Below are positions 24,743 through 34,308 of a stretch of 64,000 nt of DNA, one piece after another. The notes below the pieces were generated by a model, which was given only the letters and a program-made list of their open reading frames with translations, was not told the origin of the DNA and searched no databases. Position 1 is the first letter of the stretch. Each line of letters begins with the position of its first letter. The DNA is from Cysteiniphilum marinum (GTDB lineage Bacteria; Pseudomonadota; Gammaproteobacteria; Francisellales; Francisellaceae). The stretch lies in the NCBI RefSeq assembly GCF_014857925.1, contig NZ_JACYVZ010000009.1, forward strand, positions 22,996 through 86,995, read 5' to 3'. A program made the position numbers and the translations under genes.

Positions 24743-26086
24743 ATGATGCTAAACGCAGAGTTGAATAAAACATTGTTGAAGCTATCTTCTATAGCCGAAT
24801 GTGCGCGAGGAAATCGAGCCTTTGAGTTTACGAGCCTAGCTCATTTACTTGATGCAGAATTTCTCACCTATTGCTACCACGGTCTTGATAGAAACAAGGC
24901 GATAGGGATAGATAAAGTAAGTTGGCAAGAATATGGCAAGCATTTGCCTGACAAGATTGAGAGCTTGGTGATACGCCTAAAGAATAAGTCATTTAAACCA
25001 TTGCCTGCAAGAAGAGTATACATTCCCAAAGGAAACGGAGAAAGCCGCCCCTTGGGTATCTCGGCAATCGAGAATAAGATTGTAGAGACTGGTGTTATGC
25101 TGATATTGCAGAGTATATATGAGCAGGATTTTCTAGACTGTTCGTATGGTTTTAGACCGGAAAGGAATACACATCAGGCGCTTAATGATGTCGATAAGGC
25201 AATTATGACACGACCGATAAACCACCTAGTTGAGGCAGATATTAAAGGATTCTTTGACAATGTGTCGCACGATAAGCTAATGGGCTTTGTAAAGATACGA
25301 GTAAAAGATTTTAGTTTGCTACACCTAATAGAGCGGTTTTTAAAAGCGGGTTACGTTGATAATGGCGTATTAATAGATACGGAAAAGGGTACACCCCAAG
25401 GAAGTATCTTAAGCCCAATGCTAGCGAATATATTTTTGCATTATGTGTTAGATAAATGGTTTGAAGATACGGTGAAGAGTCATACCAAAGGATTCTGCAA
25501 ACTTGTAAGGTATGCGGATGATTTTGTGTGCTTGGTGCAGTATCAGGAGGATGCACGCAGAATTGAGCGGGCACTCTCAAACAGGTTTAACAAGTATGAT
25601 CTACAGCTTCACCCAGAAAAGAGTCGAAATATTAGCTTTGGCAGGTACGAGAGGCTCAATGCGTCAAATACAGGTCGAAGAGCCAATACTTTCGATTTCC
25701 TAGGTTTTACTCATTATTGTGATAAGACAAGAAAGGGTTACTTTAAACTGGGGCGGAAAACAAGTGCTAAGAAGTTTAGAGCGAAGTGTAAAGATTTAAA
25801 CACTTGGTTCAAGGCTATTAGGAACTTGCTGCCGACGAGGCAGTGGTGGAAAACACTCAAAGCTAAGCTAAGAGGGCATTTTGAATACTATGGCGTGAGC
25901 GGGAATTTTCCTGCAATCGCAAAATATTACTCAATTGCCAAAAGATTGGCAAAGAAATGGTTAAATCGAAGAAGCCAGAAGCGGAAACTAAGTTGGGAGA
26001 AGTTCAACAAATATATTGAACGTTACCCACTACCGCAGCCACGAATAACACATGATTTTTATACTTTAACAGGTTCAGTGAGTTAA
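24743..26086 (+). CDS. ltrA: Group II intron reverse transcriptase/maturase
   Basis: This 447-residue protein has reverse-transcriptase blocks GIDKVSWQEYGKHL, VYIPKGNGESRPLGISAIENKIV, CSYGFRPERNTHQAL, EADIKGFFDNVSHDKL, GTPQGSILSPMLANIFLHYVLD and the catalytic YADDF (about 257-261). A maturase (X) domain follows, with LRGHFEYYGVSGNF typical of intron maturases. There is no HNH endonuclease domain, so retrohoming would rely on replication forks or single-stranded targets. AGAGG lies nine bases before the ATG. The protein looks intact, and the domain V is also intact, so the intron could be active. Confidence 0.95.
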   Translation: MMLNAELNKTLLKLSSIAECARGNRAFEFTSLAHLLDAEFLTYCYHGLDRNKAIGIDKVSWQEYGKHLPDKIESLVIRLKNKSFKPLPARRVYIPKGNGESRPLGISAIENKIVETGVMLILQSIYEQDFLDCSYGFRPERNTHQALNDVDKAIMTRPINHLVEADIKGFFDNVSHDKLMGFVKIRVKDFSLLHLIERFLKAGYVDNGVLIDTEKGTPQGSILSPMLANIFLHYVLDKWFEDTVKSHTKGFCKLVRYADDFVCLVQYQEDARRIERALSNRFNKYDLQLHPEKSRNISFGRYERLNASNTGRRANTFDFLGFTHYCDKTRKGYFKLGRKTSAKKFRAKCKDLNTWFKAIRNLLPTRQWWKTLKAKLRGHFEYYGVSGNFPAIAKYYSIAKRLAKKWLNRRSQKRKLSWEKFNKYIERYPLPQPRITHDFYTLTGSVS

Positions 26087-26092
26087 ATTGAA

Positions 26093-26125
26093 GAGCCGTA
26101 TGTGGGAAATCTACAAGTACGGTTC
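26093..26125 (+). ncRNA. Group II intron domain V
   Basis: GAGCCGTA and TACGGTTC pair to form the lower stem, and the bulged ATGTGGGAAATCTACAAG region makes the upper stem and GAAA-type tetraloop. The catalytic AGC triad is present. Domain VI follows directly. Confidence 0.85.
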
Positions 26126-26232
26126 TGTGAGGGGCATCCTGCTTTCTCACATTATGTTTGAAATTTAGAATATAAAAGGAGAAACAGAGATGTCTACTCG
26201 ACACAATATTTTTGCTTGCAGCATGAGGATGA

Positions 26233-26382
26233 TTAAGCAGAAAATTTAAAAAAATCAAGAATGAAATTTGATCTTTGAAAATAATGGTCTAGGCTTAATC
26301 CGAGGCAACTCTATTTTATCCCCCGCGCTTGATTTTGATCATATGGATTGATTGTACTAAAAGCCGATTTTTGAAGGCTTGG
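26233..26382 (+). repeat. 150-bp direct repeat, copy 2, upstream of RTX cassette B
   Basis: This copy matches 21862-22012 over its whole length with few differences. It ends 80 bases before the first gene of cassette B. The shared block marks the two cassettes as a duplication and is the natural place to look for a common promoter. Confidence 0.8.
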
Positions 26383-26462
26383 AAAAATAAACTATTAATG
26401 ATGCTGTTTTAGAGCTCATAGGTAAGTGTATTTAACCAAAGAAAGACGGTAGGCAATGGGTT

Positions 26463-27161
26463 ATGTCGGCAGATACAAGTAATAAAAAGCATAAGCATTT
26501 TAAAGTGATAATAATCACCTTTTATGGCTTCTTGCTATTGTTTTGTGCTGTGACATATATATCAGATAAATTGGCGACAGGGGTTTTTGCCAGTGCGTCC
26601 ATTGATTTATCCAAACCTTCTGAAGTGACATTAGATTATTTTATTTGGTTTCCTGGGAGATATGAAATTGATATTCGTTTTCAAAAAGAAAGCCAAGAAT
26701 CATTAAAACTCATTGATGGTCATATCCCTGATTATTCAGATGAGTGCAATAATTGCCAAAAATTTAAACTTGAGTGGTGCATATATCAGCAACTGAAAGT
26801 GGTTAATTGTGGAATAAAAACGTTGTTAAATGAGCCGTCTGGTGGGAAATATTCAAGAAGTTATATTTCTAAATCAGTGGCTAGGATCATTCTGCCATTT
26901 GGATCTCAAAGAATGGAGGTTAAATACTTGGGGGGGCTTGAGGATTTAAATAAGTTATCGCCTGAAATGCATCTAGCGGCAGGTGGTTTTAAAAGACCTG
27001 TATCAAATTTAGCAGGTTTACTAATGTGGGGTAATGTGTTTGTAATGATATTTATCTGGCCGTTTTTATTATTAAGCTTAATTGTTAATAACATTGTTTG
27101 GTTATATAAAAAGTCTAAAAATAAAAACATAGAGAAAGTTAAGGAGATTAGCGATGAGTGA
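26463..27161 (+). CDS. Bitopic membrane protein of RTX cassette B
   Basis: This 232-residue protein has one membrane helix near the N-terminus (about 14-33) and one near the C-terminus (about 185-212), enclosing ~150 periplasmic residues with a pair of cysteines in CNNC and two further cysteines (EWCIYQ, VVNCG). The cytoplasmic tail is basic (KKSKNKNIEKVKE). I do not recognise the family. Its end overlaps the next gene by eight bases, and that gene is followed 12 bases later by the RTX gene, so the three form an operon. A periplasmic domain ahead of a secreted effector with an enzyme-like head would suit an immunity or secretion-accessory role (inferred). Confidence 0.6.
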   Translation: MSADTSNKKHKHFKVIIITFYGFLLLFCAVTYISDKLATGVFASASIDLSKPSEVTLDYFIWFPGRYEIDIRFQKESQESLKLIDGHIPDYSDECNNCQKFKLEWCIYQQLKVVNCGIKTLLNEPSGGKYSRSYISKSVARIILPFGSQRMEVKYLGGLEDLNKLSPEMHLAAGGFKRPVSNLAGLLMWGNVFVMIFIWPFLLLSLIVNNIVWLYKKSKNKNIEKVKEISDE

Positions 27162-27900
27162 GAAAATTAGAGCTAAAGATGCATGTATATTGAGTGAACA
27201 GTCTCGTGAGATTGCTGATTTAGACTCAAATTTAGAGTCAAATGATACGAATTCATTAGCATTTTTACTATTTATCTTTTTTGCTTTCTTGGAGGCCGCT
27301 TTTGTTGTTATCTATGCTGCATATTATGATTCTCTGTCTATATTAGTTTTTTATTTGACACTTTTTATGATAGCGATTGGTTGCTTAGTATTGTGGAATA
27401 AAAAAAATCAGTCGAAATCTACAAATTTAATTGTTTTTATTTTATATGTTTTATATTCGCTATTTATTCTCCATTTGCCAACTATTGTGGGTGGAAATTT
27501 ATCATATTCATTTGATTGGTTTATAGCAGTTTATTTATTCTGGTACCCTATTCACATGCTTGTCTTTAAATTATACCAATTGCGGAAAAAAAATAGATCA
27601 TGCATTGAGGTTCTCTTTTATTTTCGCATGTCAGCCATTAGTTTTTGGGCGGCATACTTTGCTTACTTTTTTTGTATGTTAATGATGTTTGGTTGTTGTC
27701 CTGAGAAGAATGACTTGGGTTGGTCTTTAATTATAGTTCCAGTTATAACAATTGAGTTTGGTGTGATTTTTTTGTCATGGCTAGTTTTTATAGATTGGGA
27801 AAGGGCAGTAATATTAAAGTTTTTAATATTACATGTTTTAGTTACTCTATTATTTTTAGGAGTATTAGGTTTGCTATTGTTTTTAATGTTTAACTTTTAG
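27154..27900 (+). CDS. Polytopic membrane protein of RTX cassette B
   Basis: This 248-residue protein has a ~33-residue hydrophilic acidic N-terminus, then about six or seven hydrophobic segments. The family is not recognised. It starts inside the preceding gene and ends 12 bases before the RTX gene, which has its own GGAGG site. It occupies the place of the cassette A membrane protein, and both are aromatic-rich and of similar size, though I see no convincing alignment by eye. The candidate roles are the same: immunity against the RTX head domain, or an export accessory. Confidence 0.6.
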   Translation: MSEKIRAKDACILSEQSREIADLDSNLESNDTNSLAFLLFIFFAFLEAAFVVIYAAYYDSLSILVFYLTLFMIAIGCLVLWNKKNQSKSTNLIVFILYVLYSLFILHLPTIVGGNLSYSFDWFIAVYLFWYPIHMLVFKLYQLRKKNRSCIEVLFYFRMSAISFWAAYFAYFFCMLMMFGCCPEKNDLGWSLIIVPVITIEFGVIFLSWLVFIDWERAVILKFLILHVLVTLLFLGVLGLLLFLMFNF

Positions 27901-27912
27901 GAGGTATGAGAT

Positions 27913-30900
27913 ATGAGCAAATGTTATAAAGTTTATATATATTCAGATGGTGCATTAAGTGGAGATATTTTAGGCTATCACACATGGGTTAAGATAATTA
28001 ATTGCCAAACAGGCGATAGTTATACCTATAGCTATGGTGCTGAAGACTCAGGGAGTTTTAGAGATGGAGAGCCTGCTGATAGGGAAGCAAGGGTACCTAA
28101 ATATAGTGGTTATATTACTGAAGCACAATTTAATGCAATGCGAGAGAAAGGTAATGACTTAGCTAAAAACTCTCCGCCATACAGGCTGCTTCAAGACGGT
28201 GGAGATAACTGCGTGAGTGTAACATCCTTAATATTAGAGGCGGCAGGTATTAATCTACTAAAAGGATTGTTATCGCCTAGTCAAGTAATTAATGTGATAG
28301 ATATTTTAAACTCCATTATAGGGGGAGATGATGCATTATTAGATCGAGAAAAATATTGGGAGTATATGTTTAAAAGAATTATGGGTATGATACCGCCAGA
28401 AGATAGAAAATTCTCGTCACTTTTAGTTTCTAAGCTGGCTGATCTTGCAACTGATCACTACTTTAAGCAGCTTGATAGCTTAAACAATAATGAGGAAGCT
28501 ACTGTTATTAATCCCAATGAAATATACAATGTTATAGATAAAATTTTAGCTGGTGATTTCAATATCAATGATTTTATTGACAGTCTTGTAAATACAGGCT
28601 TCAACACCGCAGCCAATGTGGTACCGCGACGCTGGGATCCTCTGATTTTTGATTTAGATGGCGATGGCATTGAAACCGTAGCTGCTGATGGTAGTGTGCT
28701 ATTTGATCACAATGGAGATGGGGTGAAATATGCCTCAGGTTGGGCTGGTGCTGATGATGCGTTACTGGTACGTGATTTAGATCAAAATGGACAGATTGAT
28801 AATGGATTAGAGTTATTTGGGGACAATACCATTAAAGCAAATGGAGAGAAAGCCACAGATGGTTTTGATGCGCTATCAGACTTGGATAATAATAACGATG
28901 GTATTTTTGATCATAATGATACAGCATTTGATGAGCTTAGATTGTGGCAAGATAGCAATCAAGATGGTGTTGTGCAAGAAGGTGAGCTTAAAAGCTTAGA
29001 TGATGCAGGCATTTTAAGTATTGATTTAAATGCGACTAATGATGGCGGTGGCGCAACAGGTGGCGTGATCGCTAAGAAATCAACTTACAACACAGTCAAT
29101 GGTGAGAGCTTTGTCGTCGCAGCTTTAGATTTTAATGCCAATTTATTTTATCGTGAATATCACGATGACTTTAATCATCAATTTGCTGAAGAGTTGGAAG
29201 CCATGGACTTGGCGTTTAATATGCAAGGTTCAGGTGCTGTAAGGGACTTGAATCAAGCGGCATTACTCAATCTAGACATTGCTAATGTTGTGCAAAGCAT
29301 TACACAAACCAATAGTTATCAACAGCGCAAAGGTTTATATCAAGCGCTTGTTAGTGCATGGGCACAATCAGCTGAAGGATTTACTTCAGCCATTACAACT
29401 CTGGAAGGGTTAGTGCTCGAGTCCGGCGCACAAATCAGCTTTGAGATTAGAGATGAAACGCGTCAGCGTTTAGAGAAAATTGCAGTGCTTGAGGCATTTA
29501 ATTTTAGTCATATGTTCGATTATGCCATCACTGAGAATGATGAAAACTCAGAAATTAGAATCTCCATTGGTAATTGGTCAAATGTGATGAAGTTTAACAG
29601 CAATAAAGATTTAATGTTAAATGATGCAATGTTTGCGGGTTTTCCACAGCAAGCGCCATTGATTAATAGTGCATATGATAAATTATTGTTGTCTGTTGAG
29701 AATAATATTTTTAAAACGTATGATTATCAACAGTTGCTTGATATGGTTGAATTTTATATTGATGATCAAGAGCAAGTAGCGATAAGCTTCGAGGCTGTTG
29801 ATCAGTATTTTATTACAAATGCTGAAAGAAGTGCGATAGATGCAATAAGTGTTCTAGCAAAAATTAAGTTTATGGGTAGTCACCTTCTCATGGATCTAGG
29901 TTGGAATGTTTCACAAACTCTTTCTGATGTTGTTGCAAGTGTTAGTGATGAAGAGAAACAAAAACTACAAAATGAGCCATTGGTAGTAAATAGAGAGACT
30001 TTTTCTGGTGCTGTATTAGTAGAAGGAAGTAATATAGAATCGCTCACAGAAGATAATAGATTAGTGTTGGCAGATGATACATCCAATACAATTTATGTAG
30101 ATAATGACGCGATAGTGTTTGCTGGTGCAGGCGATGATATTTTATACGATAAAGGTGGTAATGCCAAAATTTATGGTGAATCAGGGAATGATCAGCTATA
30201 TGCGCTGGGAAGCCATGCAATTTTATCTGGCGGAAAGGGTGATGATGTTATATATGCTGGAGGATATAACTCTCTCTATATATATAACTTAGGTGATGGC
30301 AATGATCATATTTATGGGCAAGGAAGTGATAATAGCACACTAAAATTAGGTGAAGGTATAGATTTCAATCATCTTGATGTTACAGTAGAAAGTGAGCAAG
30401 TAATCATATCGATAATAGATGATAAACAGCAGTCATATATTACATACCATAATCACCTGCACCCTAAAACAGATGACTTTATACATGGGGTAAACATTGC
30501 GTTAAATAGTGGGGCAATGATTAGGCCATTTGGGCGTGATAAAAGAGTTGCGATTACGGGGGCTGTCGGCAATGATCATATTATAGGTACGAGATATGCT
30601 GATACTATTTCTGGGTCCAATGGTGATGACTATATTAATGGGGGTGATGGAGATGATCATTTGTCTGGAGAGTTTGGGAATGACGTATTGGTAGGAGGAT
30701 ATGGTAAGGATTATCTAAAGGGTGGGTATGGTAATGATCAATACATTATAAACTTTGAATACGGGCAAGATATCATTGAAGCGCACCTATTGAGTGATCA
30801 TAATTCTAGTAATTTTGATATGGTTGTTTTTGCCGATGGAATAACTGCGGAAGATGTGAGATTTAGTAAGCGTAACGATGACCTAATAATTACATCTAAA

Positions 30901-33900
30901 TTAGGTTTGGAAGGCAGTATTAAGGTTAGTATGTTTTACAACGAGGGCTCTAGTAGAATGGTTTCTCCTGTAACGGCATTTATGTTTAGTGATGGCACCG
31001 TTTTAACTAGAGATAGTGAGGTTCTTGACTCTGGTAAAATCATGGGTACAGAATATGCAGATCAACTATACGGTAATAATTCAAGCGAAAATATCTTTGG
31101 ATATTTGGGTAATGATCAGTTATGGGGTGGTAATGGTGATGATTACCTATATGGTGGCGATGGCGCAGATGTTTTATATGGAGATAATGGAGATGATGTT
31201 TTAGTTGGCGGCTTGGGACATGATCGACTATCAGGCGGACTTGGGCATGATCAGTATATTTTTTCCATAGATCATGGGTATGATGTTATTGAGAGTGAGT
31301 ACAAAACTGTATACAGAGTCTTAGAGGATGATATTGTTGTATTCGAACAGGGCATAGATTTACAAGATACCTACTTTACTAAAAATAGGCATGATTTAAT
31401 TGTTTCTTACGGTGCGAGTGATGCACAAATCATCATAGAGAAATTCTATGCTCCATTAGATTCACCATATCAATCTGCAGTGAATAAGTTTGTGTTTTTT
31501 GATGGCACCATAATAGATCGGACGCATTATTTACTCAGTCCATCAAGGATAAAAGGTACAGACGGTGATGATACTTTAATGGGCGCTTTTGAGCATGAGG
31601 ATATTTTTGGTTATTCGGGTGATGATATCTTAATGGGGTTGGATGGCAATGATATGCTAGATGGTGGAATAGGTAATGATCGATTAATAGCAGGAGCAGG
31701 CGATGATACTTTAATCGGTGGCAAAGGTAATGACTATCTGTATGGTGAAACAGGGCATAATCGTTATGTTTTTTCGGCAATGGATGGAGAGGATAAAGTT
31801 AAAAAAATGGATTTTTTACAAGAAACCACTGAAAACAGTTCAACGTTAGTATTTAATGAAGGTATTCAACTAAGTGATTTTGACCAGATCAATTTAACGT
31901 CATTTTCACAAATTTTTGGGAGTCAGGGCACATCCTATATAAACACTCACATTATAGATTTGATATTTTCTTCTCAGGAGAAAGGACTTAATATTACCCT
32001 GGTGGGTTATGGCATGATCAAAGATTACGATGTGAATAATCAAAAATATTCTTCGCCGACATATCTTGAATTCAACAACGGCTCCGAGCGTTGGCAACTA
32101 ATGCCGCATAAAGCGATTAGCATGGAGATCAATGGTGAAGACAAGTCATTTCATAACAGTGTAACTTTAACGCATTTTGATGAAGTAGCGCAAATGACAC
32201 ATATCAAAGGGATAGGCAGAAGTGAGTATTTACAAGGCACAGCAGGTAACGATATTTTAGATGGTGGGGGCTATCATGATTATTTAGCCGGAGGGTTAGG
32301 TGCTGATCGTTATGTATTATCAAACCTTTCTTTCAATGATGATGTTATCATCGCTGATGAAACAAATACAGAAGATGCTATTTTGCTTAAAGATGTGAGT
32401 ATGGATGAGCTTTATTTTCTAAGGGACAACGATGATCTTTATGTAAAGGCAATTCCTAATCACTTCAATCAAGCAATGTTATATCAGGCGGATGATTTAT
32501 TTTATCGCAGCAGCATGAAGCTCAGTGGTTATTTTAAAGGCTTGAGCGTTGCAACCATTATTGATAGCGAGGGTAATACCCATTCGATCGCAGAGTTATT
32601 AAAGGATGAAAGTAAATATAGTGCCATTAATGATAATTTAAATCGCATAGGTAGCAAAGATGATGACTATATCGAAAGCTATGCTGGCGATGATGTCATT
32701 CATGCCAAAGCCGGTAATAACTGGGTTGATGCGGGTCAAGGCAATAATACGATTACAGCCGGAAATGGTAATGATCGAATAGCTGTTGGTGAGGGCGATA
32801 ACTCAATTAGGGCAGGGCATGGTGAGAATGATATAGAGACTGGCGATGGTAATAATGATATTCGGACAGGAAGTGACAATGATACTATCTATGTGGGTGA
32901 GGGTGATAATGTTATTAAAGCAGGTCATGGCGAAAATAGTATTCAAGCTGGCAGTGGTAATAACCAAATCTATGGCGGTGCGAATTATGATTATGTATAT
33001 GTTGGGGATGGTAATAATCTAATTAAACTTGGAAATGGTGATAATGAGCTAGATACTGGTGATGGTGATAATGTGGTTTATGCAGGCTCAGGTGACGATT
33101 CAGTTAATCTAGGGGACGGTAACAATACCGTGAAGTTAGGTCGCGGAGATAATCAAATCTACGCTTATAATGGTGATAATATCGTTATAACAGGGGCAGG
33201 TGATGATTACATTGAGTTAGGCGATGGTAATAATGTCGTTCGAGCTGGACATGGTGATAATGAGATCGATGTGGGCGATGGCGATAACCAAATTTACACC
33301 GGTAACGGTGATGATATTATCTATACCTATGATGGAGATAATGTCATTAAAGCAAGTCATGGTGACAATGAGATCTATGTAGGTAATGGTGATAATATGA
33401 TTACCTCAGGCAATGGTGATGATCTTATCGAGGTTCAAACTGGTCAAAATACTATTCGCTCAGGAGCTGGTGATGATGTGATTACTGTTGAGGCTAGCGC
33501 TAGTCATAAGATCCCTGACATACTTTATCCCGGTCAAGTCATAGATGAGCCTCTATTAACTTCAGATGATTTGCAAGCATCAATGAGCAATAAGATATAT
33601 GCAGGCGCTGGAGATGATAGCGTTTATAGTGGCGATGGGAGTGATTTGATCTATGCAGGTAAAGGTGATGATGTCATTTATGCAGGAGGCGGCAATGATA
33701 AACTGTACGCACAATTGGGTGATAATAGCTTATATGGTGAATCTGGAGACGATACCTTATATGCAGGTAATGATGGTCAAGATCAGCTTTTTGGTGGTCA
33801 AGGTGATGATACACTTCGTGCTAAAAATGGTGATGATTTGCTTGAAGGCCAAGAAGGAGATGATACCCTTATCGCCCATGGTGATAACAACACCTTAAGT

Positions 33901-34308
33901 GGTGGTGATGGCAGTGATTATTATCAAGTCAACTTCAAGAATGCCAATAATACAGTTATTAATAACTATGACAGTGACGGCAGTTCTGACTTTATGAAAC
34001 TTAATGGCGTTAAAACCACAGATCTAAGGTTTTATCGTGAAGTAAGTAACTTAATGATTAAGAATTTGGCAGATAAAGATAAACCGAAAGAGATTGTAGT
34101 TCAAGATTGGTTTGAATCTGAAGATCATCAAATTGATGAGATTGGGGTTGGTAAATTTGTACTAAGCAACAAACAAATTGATGTGATCATCCAAACATTG
34201 GCAAGCTTTAATGTTGAAACTGGTGTCGGTGAAGATCTGTTAAACAAAGATCAACAAGATGAAATCAAAAGTACACTAGCCAATGCTTGGATGCCAAAAT
34301 CAGCTTAG
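27913..34308 (+). CDS. Large RTX protein with N-terminal papain-like domain (type I secretion cargo)
   Basis: This 2131-residue protein has a head (about 1-135) with GYHTWVKI (H23), YTYSYG and GGDNCVSVTSLILEAAGI (C100), a His-then-Cys order seen in permuted papain-fold enzymes such as PPPDE and LRAT proteins. Next comes a linker and an Asp-rich EF-hand-like domain (about 230-440: DPLIFDLDGDGIET, LVRDLDQNGQIDNG, LWQDSNQDGVVQEGEL). A helical part spans about 440-690. Glycine-rich calcium-binding nonapeptides (GGxGxDxLx type) recur at about 726-1270 and near 1440. A six-unit array of 36 residues (1626-1841) and a last block (about 1893-2005) follow. The C-terminal ~120 residues lack cysteine and should hold the uncleaved type I signal. 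It is probably secreted by the exporter encoded at 18229-21770. Activity is unproven. Confidence 0.85.
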   Translation: MSKCYKVYIYSDGALSGDILGYHTWVKIINCQTGDSYTYSYGAEDSGSFRDGEPADREARVPKYSGYITEAQFNAMREKGNDLAKNSPPYRLLQDGGDNCVSVTSLILEAAGINLLKGLLSPSQVINVIDILNSIIGGDDALLDREKYWEYMFKRIMGMIPPEDRKFSSLLVSKLADLATDHYFKQLDSLNNNEEATVINPNEIYNVIDKILAGDFNINDFIDSLVNTGFNTAANVVPRRWDPLIFDLDGDGIETVAADGSVLFDHNGDGVKYASGWAGADDALLVRDLDQNGQIDNGLELFGDNTIKANGEKATDGFDALSDLDNNNDGIFDHNDTAFDELRLWQDSNQDGVVQEGELKSLDDAGILSIDLNATNDGGGATGGVIAKKSTYNTVNGESFVVAALDFNANLFYREYHDDFNHQFAEELEAMDLAFNMQGSGAVRDLNQAALLNLDIANVVQSITQTNSYQQRKGLYQALVSAWAQSAEGFTSAITTLEGLVLESGAQISFEIRDETRQRLEKIAVLEAFNFSHMFDYAITENDENSEIRISIGNWSNVMKFNSNKDLMLNDAMFAGFPQQAPLINSAYDKLLLSVENNIFKTYDYQQLLDMVEFYIDDQEQVAISFEAVDQYFITNAERSAIDAISVLAKIKFMGSHLLMDLGWNVSQTLSDVVASVSDEEKQKLQNEPLVVNRETFSGAVLVEGSNIESLTEDNRLVLADDTSNTIYVDNDAIVFAGAGDDILYDKGGNAKIYGESGNDQLYALGSHAILSGGKGDDVIYAGGYNSLYIYNLGDGNDHIYGQGSDNSTLKLGEGIDFNHLDVTVESEQVIISIIDDKQQSYITYHNHLHPKTDDFIHGVNIALNSGAMIRPFGRDKRVAITGAVGNDHIIGTRYADTISGSNGDDYINGGDGDDHLSGEFGNDVLVGGYGKDYLKGGYGNDQYIINFEYGQDIIEAHLLSDHNSSNFDMVVFADGITAEDVRFSKRNDDLIITSKLGLEGSIKVSMFYNEGSSRMVSPVTAFMFSDGTVLTRDSEVLDSGKIMGTEYADQLYGNNSSENIFGYLGNDQLWGGNGDDYLYGGDGADVLYGDNGDDVLVGGLGHDRLSGGLGHDQYIFSIDHGYDVIESEYKTVYRVLEDDIVVFEQGIDLQDTYFTKNRHDLIVSYGASDAQIIIEKFYAPLDSPYQSAVNKFVFFDGTIIDRTHYLLSPSRIKGTDGDDTLMGAFEHEDIFGYSGDDILMGLDGNDMLDGGIGNDRLIAGAGDDTLIGGKGNDYLYGETGHNRYVFSAMDGEDKVKKMDFLQETTENSSTLVFNEGIQLSDFDQINLTSFSQIFGSQGTSYINTHIIDLIFSSQEKGLNITLVGYGMIKDYDVNNQKYSSPTYLEFNNGSERWQLMPHKAISMEINGEDKSFHNSVTLTHFDEVAQMTHIKGIGRSEYLQGTAGNDILDGGGYHDYLAGGLGADRYVLSNLSFNDDVIIADETNTEDAILLKDVSMDELYFLRDNDDLYVKAIPNHFNQAMLYQADDLFYRSSMKLSGYFKGLSVATIIDSEGNTHSIAELLKDESKYSAINDNLNRIGSKDDDYIESYAGDDVIHAKAGNNWVDAGQGNNTITAGNGNDRIAVGEGDNSIRAGHGENDIETGDGNNDIRTGSDNDTIYVGEGDNVIKAGHGENSIQAGSGNNQIYGGANYDYVYVGDGNNLIKLGNGDNELDTGDGDNVVYAGSGDDSVNLGDGNNTVKLGRGDNQIYAYNGDNIVITGAGDDYIELGDGNNVVRAGHGDNEIDVGDGDNQIYTGNGDDIIYTYDGDNVIKASHGDNEIYVGNGDNMITSGNGDDLIEVQTGQNTIRSGAGDDVITVEASASHKIPDILYPGQVIDEPLLTSDDLQASMSNKIYAGAGDDSVYSGDGSDLIYAGKGDDVIYAGGGNDKLYAQLGDNSLYGESGDDTLYAGNDGQDQLFGGQGDDTLRAKNGDDLLEGQEGDDTLIAHGDNNTLSGGDGSDYYQVNFKNANNTVINNYDSDGSSDFMKLNGVKTTDLRFYREVSNLMIKNLADKDKPKEIVVQDWFESEDHQIDEIGVGKFVLSNKQIDVIIQTLASFNVETGVGEDLLNKDQQDEIKSTLANAWMPKSA
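32788..33435 (+). repeat. Six tandem 108-bp units coding a 36-residue RTX superrepeat
   Basis: Each unit has four nonapeptides, roughly GxGDNxIxA-GHGDNxIxx-GDGxNxIxx-GxGDDxIxV, and the six units align without gaps. The pattern replaces the usual GGxGxD with GxGDN or GxGNN. This implies expansion by 108-bp duplications rather than single nonapeptides. Confidence 0.8.

Larger units (their letters stand above)
24276..26150 (+). mobile_element. Group II intron
   Basis: The 5' end GTGCG matches the group II consensus. The intron holds a reverse-transcriptase/maturase gene in its domain IV region. The 3' end has a domain V with the AGC triad, followed by a domain VI hairpin (GTGAG...CTCAC) ending in the expected AC. 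The total length is about 1.87 kb. It lies shortly downstream of a palindromic element inside the debris of RTX cassette A. The exact ends are inferred from consensus motifs. Confidence 0.85.

Noticed and set aside
26190..26249. 19-codon frame after the group II intron with AAAGGAG upstream
   Set aside because: The ribosome-binding site is good, but the frame runs out within the 150-bp repeat and has no relative. It may be the start of a gene lost in a rearrangement, but this cannot be supported.
32788..33435. Regular repeat considered as a CRISPR or minisatellite
   Set aside because: It is in frame throughout a long coding sequence and encodes calcium-binding nonapeptides.
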